Shown here: one piece after another, positions 38,101 through 49,250 of the stretch
Layout of the letters: every line of letters begins with the position of its first letter
How positions within the stretch are numbered: the first letter of the stretch is position 1
The notes under the pieces: model-generated
Told to the model about the DNA's origin: nothing
The model's database searches: none
What the model saw: only the letters and a program-made list of their open reading frames with translations
Assembly: GCA_007844125.1 (NCBI GenBank)
Contig: CM017558.1
Span: forward strand, 45,585,460-45,649,459
Origin: Sinonovacula constricta
Lineage: Eukaryota > Mollusca > Bivalvia > Cardiida > Solecurtidae
DNA length: 64,000 nt
Direction: 5' to 3'
Position numbers and translations under genes: made by a program

Positions 38101-41100
38101 TTTATACAACAGAATGTTTGTCTGCATGAAATCTTGGATGAGTTTGTAATTGGGTCACATGGGGTCAAAAAGTAGGTCACTAGGTCACAATTTAAAAAAA
38201 AAAATTGTGAAAACACTTTAGAGGACACATTGATGGCCCAATCTTCACCAAACTTGGCCAGCATGTTTGCCAGTATGAAATCATGCATATGTTTTGAAGT
38301 GGGTCATTCTAGAAAATGTTAACAACCCAGTGGCCAAACTAATAGTTCAATCTTCACCAAAGATTTCTTAAGTAAATAACTAATTACTTGATGCCAGATT
38401 TAAGCCTGCTAAAAGCCTGTGTCATCAGGTGAGCGATTAAGGGCCTTCATGGCCCTCTTGTTTGAAGACATTGCAATTACATATAGTGAAATAACTTACT
38501 TTTGACTAAATTTAAGCTTAACTTCCATTTCAATACTTACAGAGATATGATATTTAAAAACAAAAATAGAAGTGTTGGTTGATGATGGTTAACCTGGGTA
38601 TCACAAGAAAGGCCTACTTTCATTTCGGGATTATGCAGGGGAGACTATTCATTAATGTCTCTCATTATAGATGATGCCAGAAATCAGCCTATTGAGAGTT
38701 ATCTCCCTTGTCTGCCATTACGCGGCTGTTTCAGCCCTGCCAGCCCAGGAGAACTTATACGTTACCTCCCATGGCCAACAGTTACAATTGCCAAACTATA
38801 CAGTAATTGAATTTGGTATTGCGCTAATAAGGGACGAGTCTGTCATTTATTTCTATTTTACTGCACTTGATTAGAACATGGGAATGTTGGTTTTTATTTG
38901 CTCCAATCTAGCCAAATACTGCCAGTGTACTACCATTATGCTACAATATTTTATTGAACTATTTAAGTAGACATGAGAGAGTATTAGTATTATACATTTT
39001 CAATTGGGTATTTTATAGCAATTACATTTAAAATGCATGAAATATTTTTTGCAAATACAATATCCATGTGACATCAATATAATGTTATTGAAACCGAGAG
39101 CAGTGCACAAGAACCGTCACTCTCCTCTACTTAATTTTTTAGTCATGCCCCTTTCTGCACAAATGCCATTACTCTCATGTAAATTTTTGTATATTTGATG
39201 GTATTTCCTTTTGATTTTGAAAAATATGGAATGCAATAACTCTTTCATAAATTTTCTCCAGTGTCCACAATTGTCTTAACTATGGTTTCTTTATACCCAG
39301 ACAGTTGGTCAATCAATTGTTTAATTGTGTATGTTTTCCAAAACATGTAATTTATTTAAATCCTAAATTGACAAGCTATTTACTAAATTCCGTTGGAAAT
39401 AAAACAGCTACAGCAACTTCATGGCCACAATTAGAAAAATATAAACATCATCGATAAATCGGGTTGTTATTAAGCAATTAATACCTATGTGAAGGACTTT
39501 GTTCACATTAGCAATTTAGAATGCAAGAGTTAGACAGCTGTAGCAAATTTTGTGCAGGAGGCTTTTGTTGTTGTCATTTTAGCTAATTATCACATCACAA
39601 AAACATATTTCTGTTGGTGTGAGGACATGTGTAATTGAGACAAAAACTTCTGGATTCATACTTCTGAGTTTATTATACATTCTACTGCCAACCATTTGCA
39701 GCATAGCCAGTGGCTGTACTGTGGCTGCCACGCCAGCCACTGAATGGCTGACAGTCATGTGACAATACAATGGCGGCATCCATTGATTTGAAAAAAGATA
39801 TCTAAATTTATCTTCATGTCTGTATTGGATCTAATTTTTTATATAGAACTCCCCGAGAATACAGAATAAAAATATTTAACAACGCAACAACAAATGCAAA
39901 TAAACTTGCTCCAAATAAAAATTATTTAAAATCAGCTTATTAATCAAAATAGTCATGCTTTAGAGTATAATGTTAGAAGTAACAATCACTAAGTGTTTTT
40001 ATTTATATTTTGTAATAATTTTATTTTTATCTGGATCTTGACTTTAACAACCCAAATGTTCTTTTAATGATGGTTCTTTCCATCACCTGGGCCTTGTTGT
40101 AACAAGTTCACTCTGTTGCGTGGGCCTCATTAGGGGTTTCATTAAAAACATCTTCAATATTTTGCCTGGATTACCAAGTAGACGACCTGTATGGTTCCTT
40201 TCTATATTTACCTGTTAAAAATGGTCAGACATCATATTTAATGACACAAACTATAAACAAAACCAAAACATACTTGTATAATAAGAAATCTCAAGTACTA
40301 TATATGCATGAAAAGTAATTCAAAAAGATTTGATAATTGTACATGTGCATTACTGTTGTGCACAACAAGCGATACCAAATATTAATAACTAACAATAGCT
40401 GTCACAATAAATGTTTTTTCCATGTAAACATATAACCTCATAGTGTAGAATTCTCTTAATTGAAACAGGATCAAATTTGTCACAAAAGCCAATTACAAAA
40501 TTTAAAACAATGATTGGTATTTTTAAATATGAATAAAGTTTGTGAATACAATTTAATAGATTAGATCAAAATAGAATGTTTTAAATATGATGTGCTACAT
40601 AATCTATTACAGCTAGTCTTAAAATCATAAGCAGCTTCAGATGAAAAAAAAAACTTGTATAAAATAATTAATACCTGGGATGATATTCAGTGTTAAACTC
40701 TGTGGGGGTCAGGAGAGAAGAGTTTATGATCAGTTCAACTGTATGTCCATATAGCCTATATACTTTAGTTGGTAGAGCTACCGGTAGTACTGAGAAAATC
40801 TGTGGTTTGAATCTCAGTGGGTGGCACACTATTTTTTCTCCTGTAAGACTAACAGTTCATCCAATTCTAGTGAAACAGTATTATTGGCAACAATGCACAG
40901 CAAAATTTATGCATTTTTTTTTTCGCCATAAACCTGCAGCTTGCCTATGTTTAATTCACATTAACTTACAGTAATAATATGGGCGATTTAAAATGGTTTG
41001 ATCATTTTGTATTATAGCCATTTTGTTTTAAACATACATCTGCTACTGAGCAGTCTTAAAGTTACGACCAAAACTTAAGATTCTTTCGCTGTGACTTCTT

Positions 41101-41632
41101 TCGTAAAGTGGTCAGTCTTAACTCTGGTGGACTTAAGCTTGACCTAAGATAAGACCCTAAAAAGAAATGTTGATAAAACTGGGCCTAAGAGAATAATTAA
41201 CTTGAAATCTGTTTGAAGCCAACACTAAGATGTTTTGTCTTTAATATGTTTACAAATCTTCCCTAAAAAGTGTTAAAACTTCTGACCTTCTGGCAGGCAT
41301 CACTTCTAAAAGATTTCATGTAGTTACCACTATGTTATCAATTTGTAACAAATTTGTTAACAGGCATCACAAGGAGCATGTTAGTGTTTATCAGCCAGAA
41401 CACGGTCCGTCACTGGCGCAAACTTGCACGCCAGCTGGGTGTTGAAGAAGGCACCATAGACTTCATTTGTGAGAGATATCCTAACGATGCACATGAGGCA
41501 TGTTTCCAACTTCTTGTGACATGGAAGAGACAGACAGGCACCAGTGGAACCCGCGACAGGTTGGTGCACGCTCTGGAGACTGTCGGTTTGAGAAACATTG
41601 CGGAGACAATCAATGGCTACCACACTACTTAG
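29120..41632 (+). CDS. Multi-ubiquitin-like and death-domain protein, five exons, 1040 residues
   Basis: Exons 29120-29183, 30760-32433, 32877-32992, 35693-36692 and 41364-41632 join in phase (3123 nt including stop). Exon 1 is preceded by a TATTTCAG acceptor at 29097, so a 5' UTR exon lies upstream. Order: a short N-terminus; six consecutive ubiquitin-like (UBL) modules at residues about 81-545; a linker; four 30-32-residue repeats (656-779) rich in SD and basic residues; a Ser/Asp-rich stretch; and a C-terminal death domain (about 953-1036). No signal peptide or membrane segment, so cytosolic or nuclear. Death domains bind other death domains in immune and apoptotic complexes; tandem UBLs bind ubiquitin-receptor partners. 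I infer an adaptor linking ubiquitin signalling to a death-domain complex. I know no vertebrate protein with this exact layout. Further exons in the 4.7-kb last intron cannot be excluded. Confidence 0.82.
29615..30697 (+). repeat. Tandem-core interspersed repeat, copy 2 (intron 1 of the UBL/death gene)
   Basis: Complete copy: starts AGCTCACCTGAGCAC, ends TCAGGTGAGCGATTAAGGGCC and CTTCTTGTTTT, so GCTCACCTGA/TCAGGTGAGC form inverted ends. The core has about six diverged units with ACCAAACTTGGTCAGAATG-type sequence. Confidence 0.8.
30760..32433 (+). CDS. Large UBL exon (exon 2) of the UBL/death gene
   Basis: One 1674-nt exon encodes all six ubiquitin-like modules. Approximate residues: a 81-157, b 158-226, c 229-308, d 316-391 (IAVIIKFKDGRNKCMKQMVV), e 394-466 (RLRIKNPQTLYEMTVEMYLL), f 469-545. 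Modules d and e show the clearest beta-grasp pattern (strand-turn-strand, helix LRNLIGQSLNV or VYLLKKKVSEAMGV, then strand VRLVLNN or FRLYCRE). No diglycine follows any module, so they are domains rather than processed modifiers. Acceptor TTGCTTCAG, donor GTTAGT. Confidence 0.85.
33413..35028 (+). repeat. 31-bp minisatellite in intron 3 of the UBL/death gene
   Basis: The unit is TGTCATGAACACACTGTTGT followed by MAGTCACATGT, about 50 copies. A 26-bp variant lacking the TTGT before CATGAAC is interspersed. Period 31 measured at 34501/34532. Confidence 0.95.
35804..36177 (+). repeat. In-frame coding minisatellite, 90-bp units (30 residues), four copies
   Basis: Starts at CGGAGACAGATT 35807, 35903, 35993 and 36083. 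Copies 2-4 are 90 bp apart and almost identical; the first and last carry an extra SD codon pair. Each unit reads ERRQISVRMAELSNDSDITR then VKQVYRCPGK. SNDSD is a good acidic-kinase type site. Copy number is likely to vary between individuals. Confidence 0.9.
37976..38463 (+). repeat. Tandem-core interspersed repeat, copy 3 (intron 4)
   Basis: Short complete copy with the same ends as 29615-30697 (AGCTCACCTGAACAC; TCAGGTGAGCGATTAAGGGCC) and only about two core units. Confidence 0.8.
40755..40835 (+). repeat. tRNA-like fragment (SINE head)
   Basis: TTAGTTGGTAGAGCTACCGG resembles an A box and D-arm, and GTGGTTTGAATCTCAGTGGG a B box and T-arm. The overall cloverleaf is poor, so a SINE head or tRNA pseudogene. 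Confidence 0.4.
41364..41632 (+). CDS. Death-domain exon (exon 5) of the UBL/death gene
   Basis: After acceptor GTTAACAG at 41363, the exon encodes 88 residues ending in stop. The pattern VRHWRKLARQLGVEEGTIDF followed by ICERYPND, ACFQLLVTWKRQTG and RLVHALETVGLRNIAETI is a classic six-helix death domain: the W-x-x-LA-x-x-LG core, the AxxxLLxxW helix and the C-terminal L-x-x-AL-x-x-x-GL-x-x-IAE. Confidence 0.9.
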
Positions 41633-42204
41633 GTCCAAGGGACATAGCGGAGCATATCCACAGCTTCCACTTTGCTTAGGTGTTGCTTGCATTTATAAAG
41701 TATAGTTAAAAAATTACATGTTTCAAAACTATGATGCATTATTTTTAATAACAAAATCAACATAATTATATTGTTTTAAATATAAAATATAGATAAAAAA
41801 ATATTTTGTTTATTTTACATGTAAATGCCTGTATATATTAAGCTTTGACATCAAGATTTTTTGCTTTTCTTATATATAATACACTGTCCTATAGCTCTGA
41901 TTTTATTATGCTTCTTAGGTTCACACAATCTATGTGATGAAATCCTATAAGCTTTTACCAGAGAAACATCTGATCCAAATCTGTAATCTTCCCTGTATTT
42001 TTATTGCTTTTTAACTAATTTATTTGAGCTCATATTCACCAACCATTTTTTAGATAGAATTGCTTTTATGTCATTTTTTTTCAGAATAGCAAGTATTTGT
42101 AATAATAATTGAAGAAGCTTGTCTGAAATTGGCTTATCTTCGCTTGCTGAAAACACCACAAGCCCAATTTACAAAATACCCCCACCATTACGATCTTTCC
42201 GGCA

Positions 42205-42210
42205 AATAAA
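42205..42210 (+). terminator. Candidate polyadenylation signal of the UBL/death gene
   Basis: AATAAA about 570 nt after the stop, followed by GGTTAAAGTGCTTG. The intervening sequence has no other canonical AATAAA that I noticed. Confidence 0.3.
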
Positions 42211-43697
42211 GGTTAAAGTGCTTGAAACATGCTATGTGGCGTTTAAAATTACATCTGAACTGGTTTTAAAGTCTTGTTTTTGCTGATATATACATGGTCA
42301 TAAGGACTTCTGTTCAAGTCTTGATCAAATTTGTATTTTTGGGTAAATTAAGCAAAGTTTTCTCAAACCACAATGAATAATGTATTTATATATTACCAGG
42401 GATCACTATATGAACATGCTGTTCTTCAAAAGACTGTGTTGTCTTAACGTTGGAGGAATCAAAAGCTTTGTAAATTAATTTATTTATGATTTTAGCCACT
42501 CATTGAGCAGTCTAGAATATTCCCGAGTTACGCCTGTCGGCAAGTACACCCTTCTGCATGTGGCAGTCACAAACACTACAAGGATTGACTAAATAGTTTA
42601 ATAAATATGAAGTGCAGCTCATGTTGCTCTATGTTTATACACTAAACATTGACCATTTTGTTTTAAAAATGGATAGTGAATGCAAGAGTTAATATTCAGA
42701 ACAAGATCATTCATAAAAATGATATTGCTTGTTCATATTAGGTGTTTATATCTGTTTTAACACCCGATGCAGGTGCTTACTGTTTGTTGTTTCACTTTGA
42801 TGGGATATTTTTATTTACACTGTTTGTTTGATAGAAAAACCTTCAGGAAGTGCATGATTGGAGCACTCCACAAACCAGGTTTAAGCACCCCAGTCTGTCC
42901 TTTTGCCGACTGACCGTTCTAAGGCAGTAACTGATGGTTTTCATTGTGTATGTTATGTCTCGTCTCTGTTTTTTTGTCACGTTTATATTTACGCTGCTTG
43001 CCTTTGTCTAGAGGTAAATTAAATTTAAATATCTGTGGAAATTTTGATAGAACCTTTTCTTATTTACCTATTTATACCCAAGAGCAGAGTTATGAAAGTA
43101 GAATTTTTCTTGTGTTTTTTTTCTTCAAGAAATTACTGATAATTGATTGAGAGTATATGTATTTTATTTCATAAAGGTCTTTGATGAGAATTAACTCAAA
43201 ATTACCAGAATTCAATATGCAAATCATCTGTGGCAAACCAAGCAGTTTTGATGAGAATAAGCTGAAAATAGCCTTTGGGCATCATCATCTGCAACTCAAA
43301 CAGCATGTGTTGTTTTTTTTAATTGCAGTAGCATTCTAATTGCGACAGCAATATTTGATATGAATCCCATATGGAAATCTTTAGGCATTTAAAGTATATT
43401 TAAGCTGTATTTAATTCTTGTATCAAACTTTTTTAAGAATACCTACAATCTATGTATACTTGTATCACATGAATTCATCCTTGTATTAAGTATCAATTAA
43501 GTAACAATGCAGTACATAGATTAAATATACAGAAATTCCAAATTGAAAAAAGCAACCACTTAATGCTTCAAAATTTACCACATGATATTGAACATTATGT
43601 CTATAAAAAATTATTCCTTTATTTCAATATGTTAATGTTTATCAAGTTTACCAACTTTGCATAAGGTGAAATATTTCGCATAATAGAAACAATCTGT
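42211..43697. other. Intergenic, no gene seen
   Basis: AT-rich with short frames only. No repeat recognised. Confidence 0.5.
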
Positions 43698-44222
43698 GAT
43701 ATTCTTTAGTTGTGATTAAAAAAAGTCACCTAAAGGACTTGGGATATGTTGTTGTAGATAAGCACATTATTAATGGGCACACTTATTTATTTTCTATTCT
43801 TAGTTCTTTTTATTCTGCTTGACAGATATTCTTTAGATGTGATTAAAAAAGTCACCTAAAGGACTTGGGATATGTTGTTGTAGATAAGCACATTATTAAT
43901 GGGCACACTTAGGATATGTTGTTGTAGATAAGCACATTAATAATGGGCACACTTGGGATATGTTGTTGTAGATAAGCACATTATTTATGGGCACACTTAG
44001 GATATGTTGTTGTAGATAAGCACATTATCAATGGGCACACTTGGGATATGTTGTTGTAGATAAGCACATTATCAATGGGCACACTTGGGATATGTTGTTG
44101 TAGATAAGCACATTATTAATGGGCACACTTGGGATATGTTGTTGTAGATAAGCACATTATTAATGGGCACACTTATTTATTTTCTATTCTTAGTTCTTTT
44201 TATTCTGCTTGACAGATATTTG
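43698..44222 (+). repeat. 44-bp minisatellite inside a larger duplication
   Basis: About seven units starting GGATATGTTGTTGTAGATAA, period 44. A 127-bp block (GATATTCTTTAG to CTGCTTGACA) is duplicated at 43698 and 43825, and its TTATTTATTTTCTATTCTTA tail recurs at the array end (about 44170). Confidence 0.9.
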
Positions 44223-45560
44223 TTTCAGAGTTTATGTTACTCATATCAAAGTAAACTCTTTCTATTTGATAATAATTAGTATTGGGTAGTTTGAATAATC
44301 ATATTGTCAATTATTGGTAAACTTGAAGAAAACAGCACTTTTTAAATCTGTCTTGGAACATTCAAGTCAGGCAAGAAAAGAGATCCATATATATATATAT
44401 ATATAGAATATGAAGAGCAAGAATCTCTGTCTATTGTTTGTTTGACATGTACCTGTGTTGGACATTTATTTGTTGAAACATTATGTCATGTACATTAACC
44501 CTTACCAGTCTGTATTTATTGTAAAAGACTACAAAAGCTTTCAAAACATACCACATGTAAATATAACAAGATATATTGCTATAGGCTCTGCTGCAGGCGG
44601 TGTAGATCCTGATCAGATCGTTTCCAGCTAGTGGTCTGATTGGGATCTATACTGTTTGCCTTAAGTATATTCAATTTCTTCTTACCAGGTTAGGAGTTAA
44701 ACACAGTAATGTTTTGATATGGGAAAATAAGTCAGACTTAATTACAGTTTTATTGTAATTTCCCATTATCAGTTAGTTGCTCTAGGCTGGAGAAATACAC
44801 TTAGAAGACTATTAGCCAATATAAAGTTAGGTAGTCTGTGTGTGGTGTGGTACGTGCTGACATGATTTCCTTGGGGTTTTTATTGAGAATATATTCTGTC
44901 AAAAATTGTGAAGAAAGTTGATCTGGGGTATCTAATAGATACTTGTCTTTATCACTCCTATGTATATAGCAGTATATAAATAAAAAAACAGCATCTGTTT
45001 TTTTTCCACCAACACTATATGTTATACCATGTGGTAGCCATCATTTGTAAATCAATGCATAACAGCTATAATTTATTGTAAAAATGTTTGAAAATAAGAT
45101 AAATGTAGTTTGCTTATGCTAAGCAAACAAGTAACCAATTTTGGAAGAGTTGTTTGCTTTTGATTATGATATTCTGAATACAAATAATTTATTATGTGCT
45201 GAAATATGGTGCTGCTTGGCTTAAAGTTTTAATGTGGCGTCTTGGGATTTAGTTCTTTTGGTAATCAGTTCATTTGTATCATAACACTGCATCAAGTCCA
45301 TTTAATAAAAAAATTAAAATGGAGATAGGAAAGAAGGAAAATAATAAAAAGGAAGTATTTAAAAAAACACCTCAAAGTTTAAAATTGTATTAAAAAGTTT
45401 AAAGTTCTGTTTATCTTACATTAAAACATTTACCAATACTATATATACATTCAAAGATTTTATAATAGGGCTACTTGACATTTGGGTATATCTTCATGTA
45501 CGGGTATTTTTATTGTTTAAATGAATACTTCAGAGCATGGTAAGTGCTGTTGTGTTTAAT
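44223..45560. other. Intergenic, no gene seen
   Basis: An (AT)n tract lies near 44388-44405. Otherwise unremarkable AT-rich DNA. Confidence 0.5.
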
Positions 45561-46081
45561 AGATAGTTTCCACATCAGTGAAGATCCCTTATCTTGGCAG
45601 CCATCTTTGATGGAACCTTAAAATGATTTTCAGATGAATTGTTATAAAAGCATAAATTTTATTTTCTTGTAATTTCTTCATTTGTGGTCCAAAAATTAAA
45701 AGCTATACACCATTGGAAAGCTCTTGAAATTCATGTTTTTAAAATACAATATTTTTAAAATTGACAAATACACAAAGAATTAATACAGAGAAATAAATAA
45801 AATTATTGGCTCATCCTTAAACAAGGTGAACAGTGTATCTTTTTTGGTTGTTTTTTTTGTACCTTTTAAACTATCAAAATATTGTTTTAATAAATAAAAT
45901 ACTTCATTAAAGCTGTTAAATTTAATGTAAAATTCAGTTAAATAGACTCAAAAGTAAAATCACAGTGGTGAGTTTAATACAGCACGTATTTCCAGATTTC
46001 GGCCTGCATTAGTTTCCGTTTCCAAAGTTGGCAGCCTTAAACTGTCTTATCAGTGCCTATGACATGACATGGAAACTATCT
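45561..46081 (+). mobile_element. MITE-like repeat, copy C
   Basis: Best plus-strand copy: starts AGATAGTTTCCACATCAGTG and ends GACATGGAAACTATCT, an inverted pair. It shares the internal blocks with 255-741 and, reversed, 22917-23427. Confidence 0.85.
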
Positions 46082-46884
46082 TTATTTGTTAAATTAATTA
46101 TTTGTCTCACTTTGATAATTGTTGTGTTTTTTTGAATTTCATTGTTGCATGTATGCCTTGTTATTATTGTCTTTGGACACAGCTCACACTAATTAAAAGT
46201 TTTATTTAATCTCATTTACCTTCCACTTAGACCTTAAGATAACATTGTATATTGTTTTTATTGATAAAATCTGACTTCTGATCTTTTAATGTGTAAAGTT
46301 TGTTTTAGGAAGAACATTAAGTTTACATGTAAAGCATGTGATAGTAGTTCTTTGTTTTGCTAATCGTATTCCTAGAATGCTTCCTTACAAAGACTTTGAT
46401 GTAATAGTTTCCTGTCTATTTTAAGCATTGTTTGTTTTTCTTTTGCATGTAGATCTTGTAATGCCAAATATAGATGTTTCTGTATCTTTAGGATAGGATA
46501 AGGTGCCATGAATTATTCTTAAATGACATTTTTATTTAAACAAATCCAATTTTGCTTTCTTTGCACAATGTACAAAATAACAGAATGATATAAATTTTGT
46601 AAAAAGTAAGTATATGATGTTTATGTTTTGTAAACTGTAAAGTCAAATTTTATGTGTTATTGTTTGTCAGAGTCGGTAAATATGTTATATGTCAATACTT
46701 ACCTATTGTTGTCTTGTTGTTATATTTGTTCTGCCAATTCTGTTGGCCAAAAGTTACTAATAAGTCATTCATCGTTACTAATAGGTCACTCATAGTTACT
46801 AATAGGCCACTCATAGTTACTAATTTAAAGCAAGTTTTATGTTAACTAAAAATAGTGAAATGTTTCAGTAATTCCTTTTACAAT
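46082..46884. other. Intergenic, no gene seen
   Basis: AT-rich. A short run of repeated TTACTAATAG at 46750-46825 is the only structure noticed. Confidence 0.45.
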
Positions 46885-47166
46885 TACATTGTAAATATTC
46901 AGCCATGTGTACTTGTCACATTGTAAATATTCAGCCATGTGTAATTGTCAAATTGTAAATATTCAGCCACATGTACTTGTCACATTGTAAATATTCAGCC
47001 ACATGTACTTGTCACATTGTAAATATTCAGCCACATGTACTTGTCACATTGTAAATATTCAGCCATGTGTACTTGTCACATTGTAAATATTCAGCCATGT
47101 GTACTTGTCACATTGTAAATATTCAGCCATGTGTACTTGTCACATTGTAAATATTCAGCCACATGT
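46885..47166 (+). repeat. 32-bp minisatellite, about 9 units
   Basis: The unit is ACATTGTAAATATTCAGCCA followed by TGTGTACTTGTC, with CATGTG/CACATG variants. Period measured at 47045/47077. Confidence 0.9.
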
Positions 47167-48959
47167 TGTTTAATGATGGATCCCTTACTTTACTTACTGA
47201 AACCATTTTAGAATATTAGCTTGTGATTTTTACATTCTACTGAATGAATATTTTGCTTAATATTGAGCAGGTTACGTTTCTGGACTTCATATTTGAACAA
47301 GTTGTGCCTCAACCTAATACAATTTCATTTCCTGTCACCCTTGTCGATATACAAACAAAACATATCAATTATAGAAAAGAGAAATCCAACTTAATGAAAA
47401 CATATAATGTTTTAAATTAATATTATAAGTTTACATTATTTACATTATTGTAACTGACCTTTCATATGCATGTTTTTGAGCTTCTTACTAACATATTTTT
47501 GTTAAGCATTTACATTGAAAATCAATGTACCTATTGTTTAACTTTACAAGTTAATTAATTTTGTTTCGTTTAATTTCCATCATTTTTTCAATGCAAACTT
47601 TTTTTTTGAACTTTGATTGTTTCATTCAACCTTATATAGTTTACATCTTTGATGTGCAATATTTAAATATATTATGTGATATTAAACTTCCTCATAAAAA
47701 AACAAACAGTTATGGGCCTTTTGATCAGGATCTGTTTTTATTGCTTGCTAGTCTAGATATATTTTTAGGTGCCATTTTATAAGTTGTTAGCAGAAGTTGG
47801 TGCACACTTTTGGCAAATGCAGCAGACAGGTTAGAGTTAAAATTGTCAAGTGTCCTATACTCTCAAAAGTTACCTCCCTTGAACAAACCCGGTGTACAAA
47901 AAATATACTGTTGTTTATTGTTTATATTAGCTTTTGAAACAGTTTTTGATATTCCATAAATTGTTAATAACATGTTTGATCTAACAATTGATATTCTTTG
48001 AACATAACAATACAATAGGAAATTATTTGTAATAACTTAATATCACTCAAAAAGAAGTATCATTTTCAAAATGCTCAAACTTATAAATTACTTTAAAATT
48101 TTATGTAAGGATTTAAGAGTATTGTATCATTTTGAGCAGTTAATAAATGTTTACAATTTAAACTTCCTGTATAAGCAGCTTTTATTATGACATATTGTTA
48201 TTATTAAGTATTGTGGAAATTCTCAAATGTAAACCCTTTACATTGTTTGGGCTTAGGAAAAAACTGTTATGAATAGAAAGTCTTAAAAATGGTTAAAATT
48301 ATCATGGCTTTCTGTTTTAGCGAAGTTATCTCTTTGCTTCATCTCAAGCATAAACATTCTTTGTTTAATTATGTAGATGTTAAATATGACAATTTTTGGA
48401 AATCATGAAAATCAGTTCACACTACCATACTCATGCTCTTTTTGTGTCTGAAATAAAATATTTCTTTGAAAAATAATGGAACTAAATTTGTATGGAAAGT
48501 CTTTGTTTTCCATTTTTTAAGGGAAGTGGATCATTTTTAAATAATTAATGCATACCACACAATTACTTCATATATGACATGTATTCATAGGAGGTGATTG
48601 AAATGACTTGCATGTTCAAATTAATGAAGTAATATTAACATTCTAATGGAGCATTACAATATTGCTAGTATAAATTTGATTGTACTTTAAAATACACTAT
48701 TAAATAAGGTTATAATATTTCCTCATTATACCAATACATGACCAAACAATCGAAACTGTATAAAAAGCTAATACATGAGTTATGATGGTGTGTATTTATT
48801 ATTCACAAACTATTCCTTCATATTAGATATGGTAACAATCATTACATTATGCTTGTAGAGTTATTTTCATTATGATAACCATTTTTTTTAACTTGTTTGT
48901 AAATTGGTGGAAGAGGTTATAGAGAGATACATAACCTGTAAATGATAATGGGAGAGGAG
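47167..48959. other. Intergenic, no gene seen
   Basis: AT-rich DNA with short frames and no recognised element. Confidence 0.5.
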
Positions 48960-49173
48960 AAAGAGGGGTAAGGAGAGAAAGAAGGGAGAGAGGAAGGGTT
49001 AGAGGAGATTGAAGGGTGGAGAGAGAGTAGAAATAGGGTGGAGACAGTGTAGAAATAGGGTAGAGAGAGGGTAGAAATAGGGCTGGAGAGAGTGTAGAAA
49101 TAGGGTGGAGACAGGGTAGAAATAGGGTAAAGAGAGGATATAAATAGGGTGGAGAGAGAGAGTAGAAATAGGG

Positions 49174-49220
<47 letters not shown>

Positions 49221-49250
49221 GGGGAGATAGATGGTTGGAAGAAGAGGAGA
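48960..49250 (+). repeat. Purine-strand tract: GGGTAGAAATA-type repeat and (GA)n
   Basis: Imperfect GGTGGAGAGAGAGTAGAAATA-like repeats (about 20-21 bp and doublets) grade into (GA)n at 49180-49216. One strand is nearly all purine. The 177-codon minus frame across it is low complexity (Ser/Leu/Pro) and not a gene. Confidence 0.9.

Larger units (their letters stand above)
36905..41190. mobile_element. Possible inverted-terminus element spanning most of intron 4
   Basis: The left sequence AAGACCCCATTTTATCAATA (36911) and the right sequence TGTTGATAAAACTGGGCC (41170) are approximately inverted, and both are followed inwards by repeated AGTCTTA/AAGACC motifs. The interval includes the repeat at 37976, so it could be a nested composite. 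Two independent small repeats are also possible. Confidence 0.3.
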
